Notes: a model not told the origin generated them from the sequence alone. Numbered from the stretch's first letter, positions 16,216 through 24,650 are shown. The stretch is 64,000 nucleotides of DNA from an uncultured Ruminococcus sp. (GCA_902786975.1 CADAES010000001.1:62001-126000); one strand, 5' to 3'. Made by a program: numbers and translations.

Positions 16216-17484
16216 TTATCTGATCGCCGCAAATCCTTTTTCGATATCGGCGATTATATCGTCAACGTTTTCAAGACCCACGGAGAATCTTACAAGTCCG
16301 CCGTCGATGCCTGCTGCAGCGAGCTGTTCGTCTGTCAGCTGGCGGTGAGTAGCGGAAGCGGGGTGCAGAACGCAGGTGCGGATATCCGCAACGTGTACCT
16401 CGTTTGAAGCGAGCTCGAGGCTGTCCATAAACTTAACAGCTGCATCTCTGCCGCCCTTGATGGATATCGAGATAACGCCGCTTGTGCCCTTAGGCATATA
16501 CTTCTTGCCCAGCTCGTAATACTTGTCGCCCTCGAGGCCTGGGTAGTTGACAGATGTACACAGGCCCGACTCCTTGAAATACTTTGCAACTTTAAGAGCG
16601 TTTTCACAGTATCTGTCCATTCTTACAGCGAGAGTTTCAAGTCCCAGATTAAGCAGGAAAGATGAGTGACCTGCGGGGTAGCAGCCGAAATCTCTCATCA
16701 GCTGCATTCTTGCCTTAACGATGTAAGGTGCGAACGGATAAGCCTTAGTGTAGATAGTGCCGTGATAGCTCTCGTCTGGCTCGGTGAACTCGGGAAACTT
16801 TCCGTTTGTCCAGTCGAACTTGCCCGAATCAACGATAACTCCGCCGCCCTGAACAGCGTGACCGTCCATGTACTTTGTGGTAGAGTGGATAACTATATCA
16901 GCGCCCCACTCGATAGGACGGCAAAGGTAAGGTGTTGCGAACGTGTTGTCGATGATAAGCGGAACACCGTTGTCGTGAGCTATCTTTGCGAACTTTTCGA
17001 TATCAAAAACAGTAAGTGCGGGGTTAGCCAGAGTCTCGCCGAACACAGCCTTGGTGTTTGGCTTGAACGCAGCCCTTATCTCCTCCTCGGGAGCGTCTGC
17101 GTCAACGAGAATGCACTCGATACCCAGCTTCTTGAGCGTGTAGGCGAACAGGTTGATCGTTCCGCCGTAGATAGTTGCAGCCGAGATAAAGCTGTCGCCT
17201 GCCTGCAAAATATTGAGAAGGCTGAGCAGGGAAGCGGCCTGACCGCTTGATGTGCACATAGCAGCAACGCCGCCCTCAAGAGCAGCTATCTTCTTTTCAA
17301 CGCAGTCGGTCGTCGGGTTCTCAAAGCGTGAGTAGATAAGGCTCTTGGTAGGGTCGTCAAATACGTCCGCTACATCGCTGGTCTTGTCGTACACATAAGT
17401 CGTTGACTGAACGATGGGCATTACCCTCGGCTCACCGTTCTTCGGCTTGTAGCCCTCGTGCAGACATTGTGTTTCGATCTTCAT
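16216..17484 (-). CDS. metY: O-acetylhomoserine sulfhydrylase family enzyme
   Basis: 422 residues of the Cys/Met-metabolism PLP enzyme family. The N-terminus (ETQCLHEGYKPKNGEPRVMPIVQSTTY), the glycine-rich YGGT segment, and HSTTKYMDGHAVQGGG with the PLP lysine K204 fit O-acetylhomoserine sulfhydrylase, which makes homocysteine from O-acetylhomoserine and sulfide. Length of about 420-430 and the insert before the C-terminal domain favour MetY over cystathionine gamma-synthase (about 380). It starts 6 bp after the nucleotidyltransferase-like gene, so it has no leader of its own and no room for a SAM riboswitch or T-box. It is the last gene of the purB-led run. Confidence 0.92.
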   Translation of the reverse strand: MKIETQCLHEGYKPKNGEPRVMPIVQSTTYVYDKTSDVADVFDDPTKSLIYSRFENPTTDCVEKKIAALEGGVAAMCTSSGQAASLLSLLNILQAGDSFISAATIYGGTINLFAYTLKKLGIECILVDADAPEEEIRAAFKPNTKAVFGETLANPALTVFDIEKFAKIAHDNGVPLIIDNTFATPYLCRPIEWGADIVIHSTTKYMDGHAVQGGGVIVDSGKFDWTNGKFPEFTEPDESYHGTIYTKAYPFAPYIVKARMQLMRDFGCYPAGHSSFLLNLGLETLAVRMDRYCENALKVAKYFKESGLCTSVNYPGLEGDKYYELGKKYMPKGTSGVISISIKGGRDAAVKFMDSLELASNEVHVADIRTCVLHPASATHRQLTDEQLAAAGIDGGLVRFSVGLENVDDIIADIEKGFAAIR

Positions 17485-17490
17485 TTTACA

Positions 17491-17970
17491 TCAATTCCTT
17501 TCGGTTTTATTTAAAACTTCTTTTATCAGTTTTATCTTTTCACTGTCCTGTTTGTTCTTTACGTCCCTGCGGTAGCCGTCCTTTGACGAGGCTTGGTATA
17601 CCTTCAGATAATCCTCAGGCCCGAGCAGCATATAGTCCGCACCGTCGTCGGTGACTGTCGGTATCGCACAGATATGCACGCCTGCAAACGGCTCAAGGTT
17701 TTCAAGCGACGCAAACGCAAGGCTGACACCGTCCTTTTTGAATGCGTGTTCTTCCTCGTCGTACAGCCGCCAGCCCTCGCCGTTCATAAGCGAGAACAGC
17801 TTATCCCACTCGCTGTCCAAAAACCTCTCGGGTATAAGAACGTCGATGTCGTCGGCGTGAAGGTCTGTGCCCAGCCGCCTTTCAAGTCCGAGCGACCCGA
17901 ACAGCAAAGGCTTGATATGCATTTGCTCATTCAACAGCCTTGCCGTCTGCAAGAATAACGCATATTTCAT
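17491..17970 (-). CDS. Nucleotidyltransferase-fold protein, 159 aa
   Basis: The segment FGSLGLERRLGTDLHADDIDVLIP resembles the start of a minimal nucleotidyltransferase fold (GS...D.D.), with the acidic pair at DDID. The remaining part (EEEHAFKKDGVSLAFASLENLEPFAG..., then GPEDYLKVYQASSKDGYRRDVKNKQDSEKI) is like small NTases that act on, or regulate, other molecules. No partner HEPN gene lies beside it, so a MNT-HEPN toxin-antitoxin role is not supported. Substrate unknown. Its neighbours 18 bp upstream (DUF3592 protein) and 6 bp downstream (metY) suggest cotranscription rather than shared function. Confidence 0.68.
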   Translation of the reverse strand: MKYALFLQTARLLNEQMHIKPLLFGSLGLERRLGTDLHADDIDVLIPERFLDSEWDKLFSLMNGEGWRLYDEEEHAFKKDGVSLAFASLENLEPFAGVHICAIPTVTDDGADYMLLGPEDYLKVYQASSKDGYRRDVKNKQDSEKIKLIKEVLNKTERN

Positions 17971-17987
17971 AATTGTTCCCCTGTGTT

Positions 17988-18422
17988 TCAGTATATATCC
18001 GACCGCCTGTTCGCCATGACCTTTTTAACAGTAACGACGCCGAACACCAGCATCGCTATACCGCCTATCAGAATGGGGTAAGCATACCAGCGGCTCTGCT
18101 CGGACATATACGCTTCGGTAGGATCGTCGGGGTTTATGCGGATCTTTTTTGTCTGCCCCACATTGTAGTAATTATTGCGTTCATAGTATCCCGCAAATGT
18201 ATACATCTGCCCGTTGTACTCGTATTCAAAAACCGGGCGGTAATTGGTGCGGCTGCGCCTTTGCGCCTCCTCTATCCGTATCACCGTGCCTGTTACCTCT
18301 GCACTGCACCTGTTGCTTTGCATATGTCCCGAAACAAGCACAAAAATACCAAAGCCTGTCAGGATCAGCCCGACGAATATGCGAAGCACCGCCGAAGGCA
18401 TATCCATTCTTAATATTTTCAT
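17988..18422 (-). CDS. DUF3592-like two-helix membrane protein
   Basis: 144 residues with transmembrane helices at about 12-31 and 113-131 and a beta-rich loop between them (CSAEVTGTVIRIEEAQ, YRPVFEYEYNGQMYTFAGYYE, VGQTKKIRINPDDPTEAYM). This two-helix architecture with a V.G.V-type start and an N..P..A end matches DUF3592 proteins, whose role is unknown. Start chosen with GGGGAG about 8 bp upstream. It lies 51 bp after the preceding gene and 18 bp before the nucleotidyltransferase-like gene in the same direction. Confidence 0.78.
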   Translation of the reverse strand: MKILRMDMPSAVLRIFVGLILTGFGIFVLVSGHMQSNRCSAEVTGTVIRIEEAQRRSRTNYRPVFEYEYNGQMYTFAGYYERNNYYNVGQTKKIRINPDDPTEAYMSEQSRWYAYPILIGGIAMLVFGVVTVKKVMANRRSDIY

Positions 18423-18472
18423 TTGTTATCTCCCCATTGTTTTTTTGTTTCTTTTGTATCTGTGGTTTTTAT

Positions 18473-19081
18473 CTATATCTTTATTTTTGCTGCCGCTGCA
18501 GCGCTTTCCATTACTATCCTCGCCTGTTCGGTCGGAGAAAGAACGCTTCTGAAAGCAAGCATAGCTTTCTGCGCCGCCATAGCGATACAAGCGTGCATAG
18601 TTCCGTGCGGGCACTCGCTTACGATGCTGTGAGCAGGCTTCCACATAAGGCTGACATAACCCCTGATGTCCTCGCCCGTTTCGCAGCTGCGCACCTTTCC
18701 GAAGTCCTCGCCGCCGCAGCTCTTTGCAGCGTGCGAGAATATCTCCCCGATGTCGGGAGCGTCGCTTCCTGTTTTCACAAGCACCGCACTCACATACGTC
18801 CATACCGAGTGGTCGTCACCGGCAAGCTTGTCGTCGGCAAGCTTGGAGAAGTAGTACCTCTCGCCCGACTTTGACGGGATAATGTCGAAAACATCGCTCG
18901 CCGCAAGCCCCTTGTCCTTGACATATTCATCAATAACGTCCTGCTTGCAGGCATACCCCGCAAGACTGCCAAGACAGCACAGGAACGACTGCGGATGCAG
19001 GCTCCCGTCGGGGTTTTTAAGCCCGAGCATCAGCCGTGCGAACAGCTCGTCCGCACATTTTTTATATACTGTGTTGTTCAT
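18473..19081 (-). CDS. Hypothetical protein, 202 aa
   Basis: Not recognised. Mostly helical and soluble, with several Cys and His residues spread out (CCLGSLAGYACKQ near 35, CGGED near 122, ECPHGTMHAC near 160). The last region (HGTMHACIAMAAQKAMLAFRSVLSPTEQARIVMESAAAAA) is a long Ala-rich helix. No signal peptide. The start overlaps the stop of the metallophosphoesterase gene by 4 bp (ATGA), so translation is coupled. The position inside a purB-led run gives no firm clue to function. Confidence 0.65.
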   Translation of the reverse strand: MNNTVYKKCADELFARLMLGLKNPDGSLHPQSFLCCLGSLAGYACKQDVIDEYVKDKGLAASDVFDIIPSKSGERYYFSKLADDKLAGDDHSVWTYVSAVLVKTGSDAPDIGEIFSHAAKSCGGEDFGKVRSCETGEDIRGYVSLMWKPAHSIVSECPHGTMHACIAMAAQKAMLAFRSVLSPTEQARIVMESAAAAAKIKI

Positions 19082-19734
19082 TTCGTTTCGCTTTCTGCTG
19101 TCAGATCTATTTTGATATGCTCAAAGCTGACAGCGCCCTCGTTTGCCTCTATCATAAGGTACGATGCACCCTCCAGTCCGGCTGCCGAAACAGATACCAC
19201 ATTTCCTTTCACGAAATTCTCGTGGCAGTGACCGACAACAGCAAGATCGTATTTTGTTACATACTCACTTTTGCAAGCCTTGTCGAAATCACCGTTTTTC
19301 AGCGACGACAGCGGCAGGAACGGATACGGTGCATCAATATCCAGAAACAGAAAATGTGAAAAATGCAGCCTGTGTCCGTCACATTCGATCTCGCAGAAAA
19401 GTGGCATCTTACTGATGAACCGCATCTGCTCATCGGTCAGTATCCTTCTTATCCCGTCGTAATATCCTCTCAGATGTTCAACATCGGGATCGACATCAAC
19501 GCCGTGCTGAGCATAGAGCTCACAGTTGCCCTTTAAACAAATTATCCCGCTGTCCTTTAACAGCTCCAGACATTGTATCTCTTCATTCCCACGCTGAAAA
19601 ATGTCACCCAAGAATACGACTGTGTCTGCACTCTTTTCTTTGATCTGTCCGAGCACAGCCTTTAGTGCTCCGAGGTTCCCGTGAACATCAGAAAACACTG
19701 CTATTCTTATGTTTTGTCCTCCCCGGTTATTCAC
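19078..19734 (-). CDS. Calcineurin-like metallophosphoesterase
   Basis: All metal-binding blocks of the family are present: SDVHGN near residue 15, GDIFQRG near 42, GNCE near 69, GHCHE near 167, with a His-rich loop (HRLHFSHFLF) between. This predicts a two-metal phosphodiesterase or phosphatase, YfcE-like in size (218 aa); substrate unknown. Start is uncertain: the GTG at 19734 overlaps the purB stop (GTGTGA) but has no good ribosome binding site, while a strong GGGGAGG ends 7 bp before an in-frame ATA at 19710. I give the longest frame. Cotranscribed with purB upstream and the 202-aa gene downstream. Confidence 0.85.
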   Translation of the reverse strand: MNNRGGQNIRIAVFSDVHGNLGALKAVLGQIKEKSADTVVFLGDIFQRGNEEIQCLELLKDSGIICLKGNCELYAQHGVDVDPDVEHLRGYYDGIRRILTDEQMRFISKMPLFCEIECDGHRLHFSHFLFLDIDAPYPFLPLSSLKNGDFDKACKSEYVTKYDLAVVGHCHENFVKGNVVSVSAAGLEGASYLMIEANEGAVSFEHIKIDLTAESETK

Positions 19735-21167
19735 ACATTTATCTCTGCTACGTCGTCGGATACGCCGTTTGCTTCAATAACGGGCTTAACGCAGCTCTCG
19801 ATGAACTCGTCCACCTGCTGAGGGCATCTTCCGATGTAGTTCTCGGGCTTCATTATAGCGTCGAGCTCCTCACGGGTCACCTTGAATATCGGGTCTGCGG
19901 CGATAAGGTCTGCGAGGTCATTGTCCAGACCGTCACGCTTAACATGAGCACCTGCCTCCATTGAGAGCTGTCTGATATGCTCGTGCAGTTCCTGTCTGTC
20001 GCCGCCCTTTTCGCAGGCGTCCATAATGATATTTTCTGTTGCCATGAACGGCAGCTCTGCCATAACTCTGCGGCGGATTATCTTATCATAAACTACCAGA
20101 CCGTTCTCGGGGTCGGTAACGTTGAGCATTATGTTGAGTATAGCGTCAACGCCGAGGAAAGCCTCAGCTACCGAGATACGCTTGTTCGCAGAGTCGTCCA
20201 GCGTCCTCTCGAACCACTGAGTACCTGCGGTGAATGCAGGGTTGAGAACGTCGCACATAACGTATCTTGCAAGCGAGCAGATACGCTCGTCTCTCATCGG
20301 GTTTCTCTTGTAGGCCATAGCCGAAGAGCCTATCTGCGTCTTTTCAAACGGTTCCTCTATCTCCTTGAACGACTGTAAGAGTCTTATGTCGTTGCCGAAC
20401 TTCATAGCGCTCTGAGCGATAGCCGCAAGCACCGAGCATACAGCGTAATCGACCTTTCTGGAGTAGGTCTGACCCGAAACTGGAACAACAGCGTCAAAGC
20501 CCATTTCCTCAGCGATGAGTTTTTCAAGCTCTTTTACCTTGTCGGTGTCGCCGTGGAACAGCTCCATAAACGAAGCCTGTGTGCCTGTCGTGCCTTTTGA
20601 GCCGAGAAGCTTAAGCCTTGAAAGCTGGAAATCGAGGTCTTCAAGGTCCATAAGAAGCTCGTTGCACCACAGCGTCGCCCTCTTGCCAACAGTGGTCAGC
20701 TGTGCGGGCTGAAGATGAGTATAAGCAAGGCAGGGAAGCGCCTTGTACTTGTCAGCGAACTTTGCGAGCTGGTCGATGACCTTGACGAGCTTTCTCTTGA
20801 CTATTTTAAGAGCGTCACGCATTATGATAACATCGGTGTTGTCGCCGACGTAGCAGCTCGTTGCGCCCATGTGTATAACGCCCTTTGCATTGGGGCAGGC
20901 GTCGCCGTAGGTGTGAACGTGCGCCATAACGTCGTGGCGGAATTTCTTTTCGTACTCCGCAGCCTTTTCGTAGTCGATGTCGTCGATGTGGGCGGCCAGT
21001 TCGTCCACCTGAGCCTGAGTAACGTTGAGACCGAGCTTCATCTCGGCACGGGCAAGAGCGACCCAAAGCTTTCTCCAGGTCGAGAATTTCTTGTCTGCGG
21101 AGAAAATGAACTGCATCTCCTTGCTTGCGTATCTTGTGCAGAATGGGCTTTCATAGCTGTTTGTCAT
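19731..21167 (-). CDS. purB: Adenylosuccinate lyase
   Basis: 478 residues. The fumarase/aspartase superfamily signature GSSAMAYKRNPMRDE and the catalytic-His block THLQPAQLTTVGKR are intact, as are MGATSCYVGDNTD and HDVMAHVHTYGD. It cleaves SAICAR and adenylosuccinate, releasing fumarate, in purine synthesis. The length and the TGTQASFMELFHGD segment point to the longer form of PurB, also found in eukaryotes and Clostridia, rather than the roughly 430-residue B. subtilis form. Start at ATG 21167 with AAAGGAGAGG upstream. First gene of a six-gene same-strand run reaching metY, all with small gaps or overlaps. Confidence 0.95.
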   Translation of the reverse strand: MTNSYESPFCTRYASKEMQFIFSADKKFSTWRKLWVALARAEMKLGLNVTQAQVDELAAHIDDIDYEKAAEYEKKFRHDVMAHVHTYGDACPNAKGVIHMGATSCYVGDNTDVIIMRDALKIVKRKLVKVIDQLAKFADKYKALPCLAYTHLQPAQLTTVGKRATLWCNELLMDLEDLDFQLSRLKLLGSKGTTGTQASFMELFHGDTDKVKELEKLIAEEMGFDAVVPVSGQTYSRKVDYAVCSVLAAIAQSAMKFGNDIRLLQSFKEIEEPFEKTQIGSSAMAYKRNPMRDERICSLARYVMCDVLNPAFTAGTQWFERTLDDSANKRISVAEAFLGVDAILNIMLNVTDPENGLVVYDKIIRRRVMAELPFMATENIIMDACEKGGDRQELHEHIRQLSMEAGAHVKRDGLDNDLADLIAADPIFKVTREELDAIMKPENYIGRCPQQVDEFIESCVKPVIEANGVSDDVAEINV

Positions 21168-21203
21168 AGTAACCTCTCCTTTAAAGTATTAAAAACACAG
21201 ATT

Positions 21204-21232
21204 ATTATACCATAAAATAAGAAATATTGCAA
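21204..21232 (-). promoter_or_regulatory. Promoter of the purB run
   Basis: Minus-strand TTGCAA and TATAAT with a 17-bp spacer, 36 bp before the purB start. No guanine-riboswitch-like leader fits in this gap. Confidence 0.75.
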
Positions 21233-21251
21233 GCAGAAATTGCATACAAAC

Positions 21252-21277
21252 AAAAAAGCAGCCGAGGTGGCTGCTTT
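21252..21277 (-). terminator. Terminator of the 21.3-23.0 kb lipoprotein gene
   Basis: Minus-strand AAAGCAGCC / GGCTGCTTT stem with a 5-nt loop and a T6 tract, 5 bp after the stop codon. Confidence 0.88.
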
Positions 21278-21281
21278 AATG

Positions 21282-23006
21282 TTATTCGTTGTTGTCGAAA
21301 AGAAAAACTGTTTCTTCTTTCGCATCTCCACTTTCAAATGTTCGAAGGAAAAATCCGTAATCATTATCATAATACCAATAATACTTGTTGTTAAGAACAT
21401 ATATTAGGTGGTCTCCATTTTCGGCGTAACTTCCAAAGTTATCTGGAACTTTTTGCGAAGAAACAAGAGTATAGTTTATCTTTTCTTCTATTTTTTTTAC
21501 TGGTTTACATTTGTACCATTCTCCATTTTCACCGGAGTTATACGAATGGCTTTCATATGCATAGGCGTATTCTCCGCCTTTATAGTTGTAATTTATAGTG
21601 TAGTCACTTTGCTCACCTGTTTCATAATCTATTATGACCGTACTTGGATCTCTTTCATCAATGCCTTCTCTGTCATAATATCTCGGAAGAATAAAAACAT
21701 ATTTCCCATACTGACGAACAGAAATATTTGAAAACCCGTAATTGACCTCAAATTCCTTCCAGCTTTTGGACTTTACGTTGTATAGGGACAAATATTTTCT
21801 TTCTGTTTTTTCGTCACTGTAACAATAATAAAAACCAATGTTTGTTGTCCCGTCAGGTTTTTCCTTTGACTTGATATTGTGTTCATTTCCGTTCGATCCT
21901 TCACGCCATACCTCTACAGGTTTACTTAAATCAGCTTGAAATAGCAATGATATTTCTTTTGAATCATCATCTAATGGTGAAGCGGATAAAACAGCAATCA
22001 TACCATTGTCAAGGACTACTGCATCGGAGCGCTGAGAATACTTCACGGTTTTATCAGTTACTTCTTTGATCTTTTTCCCGTTTTCATCAAACATACCAAT
22101 ATATAATTCATAATCACTCTCATCAGATAAGCGTGTTATGTATATTTTATTCTTGAAATATGCAAAACTAAGTATATCATCATTCAACTCCAGTATTTTT
22201 GATGTTTTCTTATCTTTTATACTATAGCAGTATAATACACATTTTCCACCATCATATTCATTGTTCTCAATTTTGCCAGCTAGAAAGTAAACTTTGCTTC
22301 CATCATCCGATATAGCGGCTTTGTTTGATGATATTCCTGAAATTGAGCTGGAAAAGCAGTTGGTTGCTTTGGGCTTAGAAGCAAAAGCCTCCGCTATCCT
22401 TGCTTCTTCCTCAGGATCTGATGGCTGAACCACCATAGCGGTTGTTGTTTCTTCAACGGGTTCTTCCTCAGTGACATGTGTGGTAGTTGTTTCCGATGAT
22501 GAATCGTCATTATAGAATACTCCAAAGGATATTTGTGCTGATTGTTCATAAGAGCTTGGACTATGGGGCCTTTGACCGATGATAGAACTGTTTTCGCTCT
22601 CTGCCCACTGTATAAATCCTCCATTGCTTGAGTTTATATCAACATCAATATAAACATAGCCTAAATCATCCACTCCTCTTGATTTTAGACATTCGTAAAC
22701 CTTCTTTTCCACTGGATCATTAGAGTTCTCAAAAGATTCGACTGCAACAGGCTTTGGGGTTTTATATGAGATGTCACTTGAATTAGCACTGTTTGGGGAA
22801 TTCAAAAGGACTTCCCAGACTGCACTTTCTATGTGACGTGCATTTTCATTGGCAATATCAAGCAGTTCAATCTTTTGTGAAGAAGTCAATTCATCTTCTA
22901 AGGTATTTACACGCTCATTTGAGCTTGATGACGATCCTTTTGCGCACGCTGTAAAGCAGCAAACAGTTAATGCTAAAGCTGCCAGTATAGAAATAAACCT
23001 TTTCAT
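21282..23006 (-). CDS. Secreted lipoprotein with beta-propeller-like C-terminal half
   Basis: Lipoprotein signal (MKRFISILAALALTVCCFTAC, lipid Cys C21), then a Ser/Asn-rich region, a conserved-looking block (about 45-150), a Thr/Glu linker (SSSETTTTHVTEEEPVEETTTA) and a C-terminal half of about 350 residues with repeating beta-strand blocks such as KVYFLAGKIENNEYDGGKCVLYCYSIKDKK and LSLYNVKSKSWKEF. These resemble blades of a six- to eight-bladed propeller, as in DUF5050/WD-like lipoproteins. Function unknown. It diverges from the small XRE regulator gene, whose probable operators flank its promoter, so it is likely the regulated target. Confidence 0.75.
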   Translation of the reverse strand: MKRFISILAALALTVCCFTACAKGSSSSSNERVNTLEDELTSSQKIELLDIANENARHIESAVWEVLLNSPNSANSSDISYKTPKPVAVESFENSNDPVEKKVYECLKSRGVDDLGYVYIDVDINSSNGGFIQWAESENSSIIGQRPHSPSSYEQSAQISFGVFYNDDSSSETTTTHVTEEEPVEETTTAMVVQPSDPEEEARIAEAFASKPKATNCFSSSISGISSNKAAISDDGSKVYFLAGKIENNEYDGGKCVLYCYSIKDKKTSKILELNDDILSFAYFKNKIYITRLSDESDYELYIGMFDENGKKIKEVTDKTVKYSQRSDAVVLDNGMIAVLSASPLDDDSKEISLLFQADLSKPVEVWREGSNGNEHNIKSKEKPDGTTNIGFYYCYSDEKTERKYLSLYNVKSKSWKEFEVNYGFSNISVRQYGKYVFILPRYYDREGIDERDPSTVIIDYETGEQSDYTINYNYKGGEYAYAYESHSYNSGENGEWYKCKPVKKIEEKINYTLVSSQKVPDNFGSYAENGDHLIYVLNNKYYWYYDNDYGFFLRTFESGDAKEETVFLFDNNE

Positions 23007-23032
23007 ATTATTGCTCCCATAACAGTATTCTT

Positions 23033-23048
23033 AGTACCAAAAAGTACT
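23033..23048. promoter_or_regulatory. Probable XRE operator, copy 1 (imperfect)
   Basis: AGTACCAAAAAGTACT, an inverted repeat with 5-bp arms, placed near the transcription start of the lipoprotein promoter. Same consensus as the perfect copy at 23088. Confidence 0.65.
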
Positions 23049-23057
23049 ATAATACTA

Positions 23058-23086
23058 ATTATAAGCCAAAAATTTGTTAAAGTCAA
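23058..23086 (-). promoter_or_regulatory. Promoter of the lipoprotein gene
   Basis: Minus-strand TTGACT and TATAAT, 17-bp spacer, lying exactly between the two AGTACC dyads. Confidence 0.78.
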
Positions 23087-23087
23087 T

Positions 23088-23103
23088 AGTACCGAAAGGT
23101 ACT
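23088..23103. promoter_or_regulatory. Probable XRE operator, copy 2 (perfect)
   Basis: AGTACCGAAAGGTACT, perfect 6-bp arms with a GAAA centre, immediately upstream of the -35 box of the divergent lipoprotein promoter and about 45 bp before the XRE start codon. Confidence 0.72.
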
Positions 23104-23146
23104 AAGCCAAATTCGGCAGATACTACAAATTTTGGGAGTGATTTTT

Positions 23147-23359
23147 ATGTATTTTCCAAGACTGCGTGACTTGCGTGAAGATGCGGATATGACGCAGACA
23201 CAGGTTGCCGAGCTTCTTTTCACCAGTCAGACGGTATACTCCCGATACGAGCGCGGTGTGCTCACGATCCCTGTTGAGCACCTCATTATCCTTGCCGACC
23301 GCTACGGCGTCTCCACCGACTATATCTTAGGCAGGACCAACAAAAAGAAAATAAAGTAA
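23147..23359 (+). CDS. Small XRE-family regulator, 70 aa
   Basis: A single Cro/CI-type helix-turn-helix fills the protein: RLRDLREDADMTQTQVAELLFTSQTVYSRYERG, then the usual IPVEHLIILADRYGVSTDYILGRT end. No effector domain. GGGAGTG 6 bp upstream fixes the start at the ATG at 23147 rather than an upstream TTG. It is divergent from the propeller-like lipoprotein gene; two AGTACC...GGTACT dyads in the shared 140-bp gap are its likely binding sites, so it probably represses that gene and itself. The protein is closely similar in layout to the XRE protein at 36991. Confidence 0.9.
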   Translation: MYFPRLRDLREDADMTQTQVAELLFTSQTVYSRYERGVLTIPVEHLIILADRYGVSTDYILGRTNKKKIK

Positions 23360-23399
23360 CGGCATCTCGTGTGAATGATACGAAATGCCGCTTTTTTTC
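23360..23399 (+). terminator. Terminator of the XRE gene
   Basis: CGGCATCTCGT / ACGAAATGCCG hairpin directly after the stop codon, followed by CTTTTTTT. Confidence 0.85.
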
Positions 23400-23410
23400 T
23401 CCGACAAGTC

Positions 23411-23439
23411 TTGACATTGCGCTTTTTAAGCTGTAAAAT
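23411..23439 (+). promoter_or_regulatory. Promoter of the TSE-repeat lipoprotein gene
   Basis: TTGACA and TAAAAT with a 17-bp spacer, 44 bp before the start codon. Confidence 0.75.
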
Positions 23440-23482
23440 CAAATCAGGTAATAACAAAAACAATAAAAAGGGGAGAACACTT

Positions 23483-24496
23483 ATGAAAAAAACACTGGCT
23501 CTGATACTTGCACTGTGCTGTGCCTTTTCGGCATTCACAGCCTGCACGGAGAGCGATACTTCCGACAGCGAACCGACCTCGTCCGAAAGCTCTCTGACCG
23601 TTTCGGACAGCAGCGAGGCTCAGACAACAAGCGAGACAACGACCACGAGCGAAACAACGATCACGAGCGAGACTACGACCACGAGCGAGACTACGACCAC
23701 AAGTGAGACAACGACGAGCGAGACAACGTCCGAGCCCGAAAAGACAGAGCCGACGCAGAGTACGACTTCGTCGCCCGATACTACCACGACAGCGCCCGGG
23801 ACAACGACTGTCACCAAGGCTACCACTCCGCCGCCCGCACCCGTGGGGATTGACCTTGTGACCGTTACAAAGAGCCTTTTCAAGGCGCAGGAACTGAAAA
23901 TCACCGGTGACCCGGACGATGCTTTTTTGGATGCAACAGATAAGGGACCCGGCTTGTATTCTCTGTGCGCAAAAGTAAAAACAAGCGAGCTGTTCGACCC
24001 GTACGACGACCTGTTCCTTTCCTCGGAAAAGAAAGCGCTCGAAGCCGCAAATCCCGATGCCCAGCTGTTCTTCTACGGCACTGCGATAGAAGTGGAGCGT
24101 AAGACAAGCAGCGGAAAGGTCCAGAAGTCCAAATCCACCGACGGATATATCTTTGCTATGAATTTCAACTGCAAGGACGAGGCTCAGGCAAAAAAGGTGT
24201 ACAGCCACCTCTTTACCGAAGATATGAAGAAAACTGCTATGAGTGACTCTGACAAGCCTGCGTACGATTTTGGCACTGACCACGCCATCGCAACCGTGGC
24301 AGAAAACCGTCTGGTTATGACGATGTGCTATTACAGGTTGGGAAACAATGTGCTTGCGGCGGGCATGTACAAGGTGACCGGTTTCGGAACCGGCAAACCG
24401 ATCAACTACACCAAAAAGGCAGATTACAGCGCCGACCTTGACAAGCTTTGCAAAGCCTTCGGTGCGAAAAAGCTCCCTTCAAGTGTGAAAAAATGA
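23483..24496 (+). CDS. Lipoprotein with Thr/Ser/Glu repeat linker
   Basis: Lipoprotein signal with lipobox FTAC (C21), an acidic Ser/Thr segment, then about 37 residues of almost pure TTSET/TTTSE repeats, a Pro/Thr stretch (TTTVTKATTPPPAP) and a globular C-terminal domain of about 185 residues (from VGIDLVTVTKSLFKAQELKI). The domain looks alpha/beta, with no recognised motif. ATG at 23483 chosen because AGGGGAG precedes it; the frame is open further upstream. The linker could serve as a rigid, possibly glycosylated tether through the wall. Own promoter and terminator; single gene. Confidence 0.78.
   Translation: MKKTLALILALCCAFSAFTACTESDTSDSEPTSSESSLTVSDSSEAQTTSETTTTSETTITSETTTTSETTTTSETTTSETTSEPEKTEPTQSTTSSPDTTTTAPGTTTVTKATTPPPAPVGIDLVTVTKSLFKAQELKITGDPDDAFLDATDKGPGLYSLCAKVKTSELFDPYDDLFLSSEKKALEAANPDAQLFFYGTAIEVERKTSSGKVQKSKSTDGYIFAMNFNCKDEAQAKKVYSHLFTEDMKKTAMSDSDKPAYDFGTDHAIATVAENRLVMTMCYYRLGNNVLAAGMYKVTGFGTGKPINYTKKADYSADLDKLCKAFGAKKLPSSVKK
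23623..23734 (+). repeat. Tandem TTSE-coding repeats
   Basis: About seven imperfect units of 12-18 bp (ACNACNACNAGCGAGAC type) code for the TTTSE linker of the lipoprotein. Such tracts can expand or shrink by slippage in steps that keep the frame. Confidence 0.75.
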
Positions 24497-24518
24497 CGCA
24501 CAATGATATGAAATGACC

Positions 24519-24556
24519 AAACCGACAGCTGTTTAAGGGCAGATGTCGGTTTATTA
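24519..24556 (+). terminator. Terminator of the TSE-repeat lipoprotein gene
   Basis: AAACCGACA / TGTCGGTTT stem with a 16-nt loop, then ATTATT; moderate T content. Confidence 0.65.
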
Positions 24557-24562
24557 TTGACA

Positions 24563-24591
24563 TTGACTTTATATAGTATGTGTGGTATAAT
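24563..24591 (+). promoter_or_regulatory. Promoter of the TIM-barrel-like/HAD/vanW operon
   Basis: TTGACT and TATAAT with a 17-bp spacer and a TG-rich extended -10, about 60 bp before the first start codon. Confidence 0.75.
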
Positions 24592-24650
24592 GTTTGTTGC
24601 TTTTAGTAGAATAATGTGGAACTGAATACACGGAGAAATGAAGTGATACT

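Noticed and set aside
17485..17490. SAM riboswitch or T-box in front of metY
   Set aside because: Only 6 bp separate metY from the preceding gene, so no leader exists.
17491..17970. MNT-HEPN toxin-antitoxin pair
   Set aside because: No HEPN partner gene beside the nucleotidyltransferase-like gene.
23623..23734. Short regular repeats, possible CRISPR
   Set aside because: Repeats are in frame inside a coding region, with no unique spacers and no cas genes.
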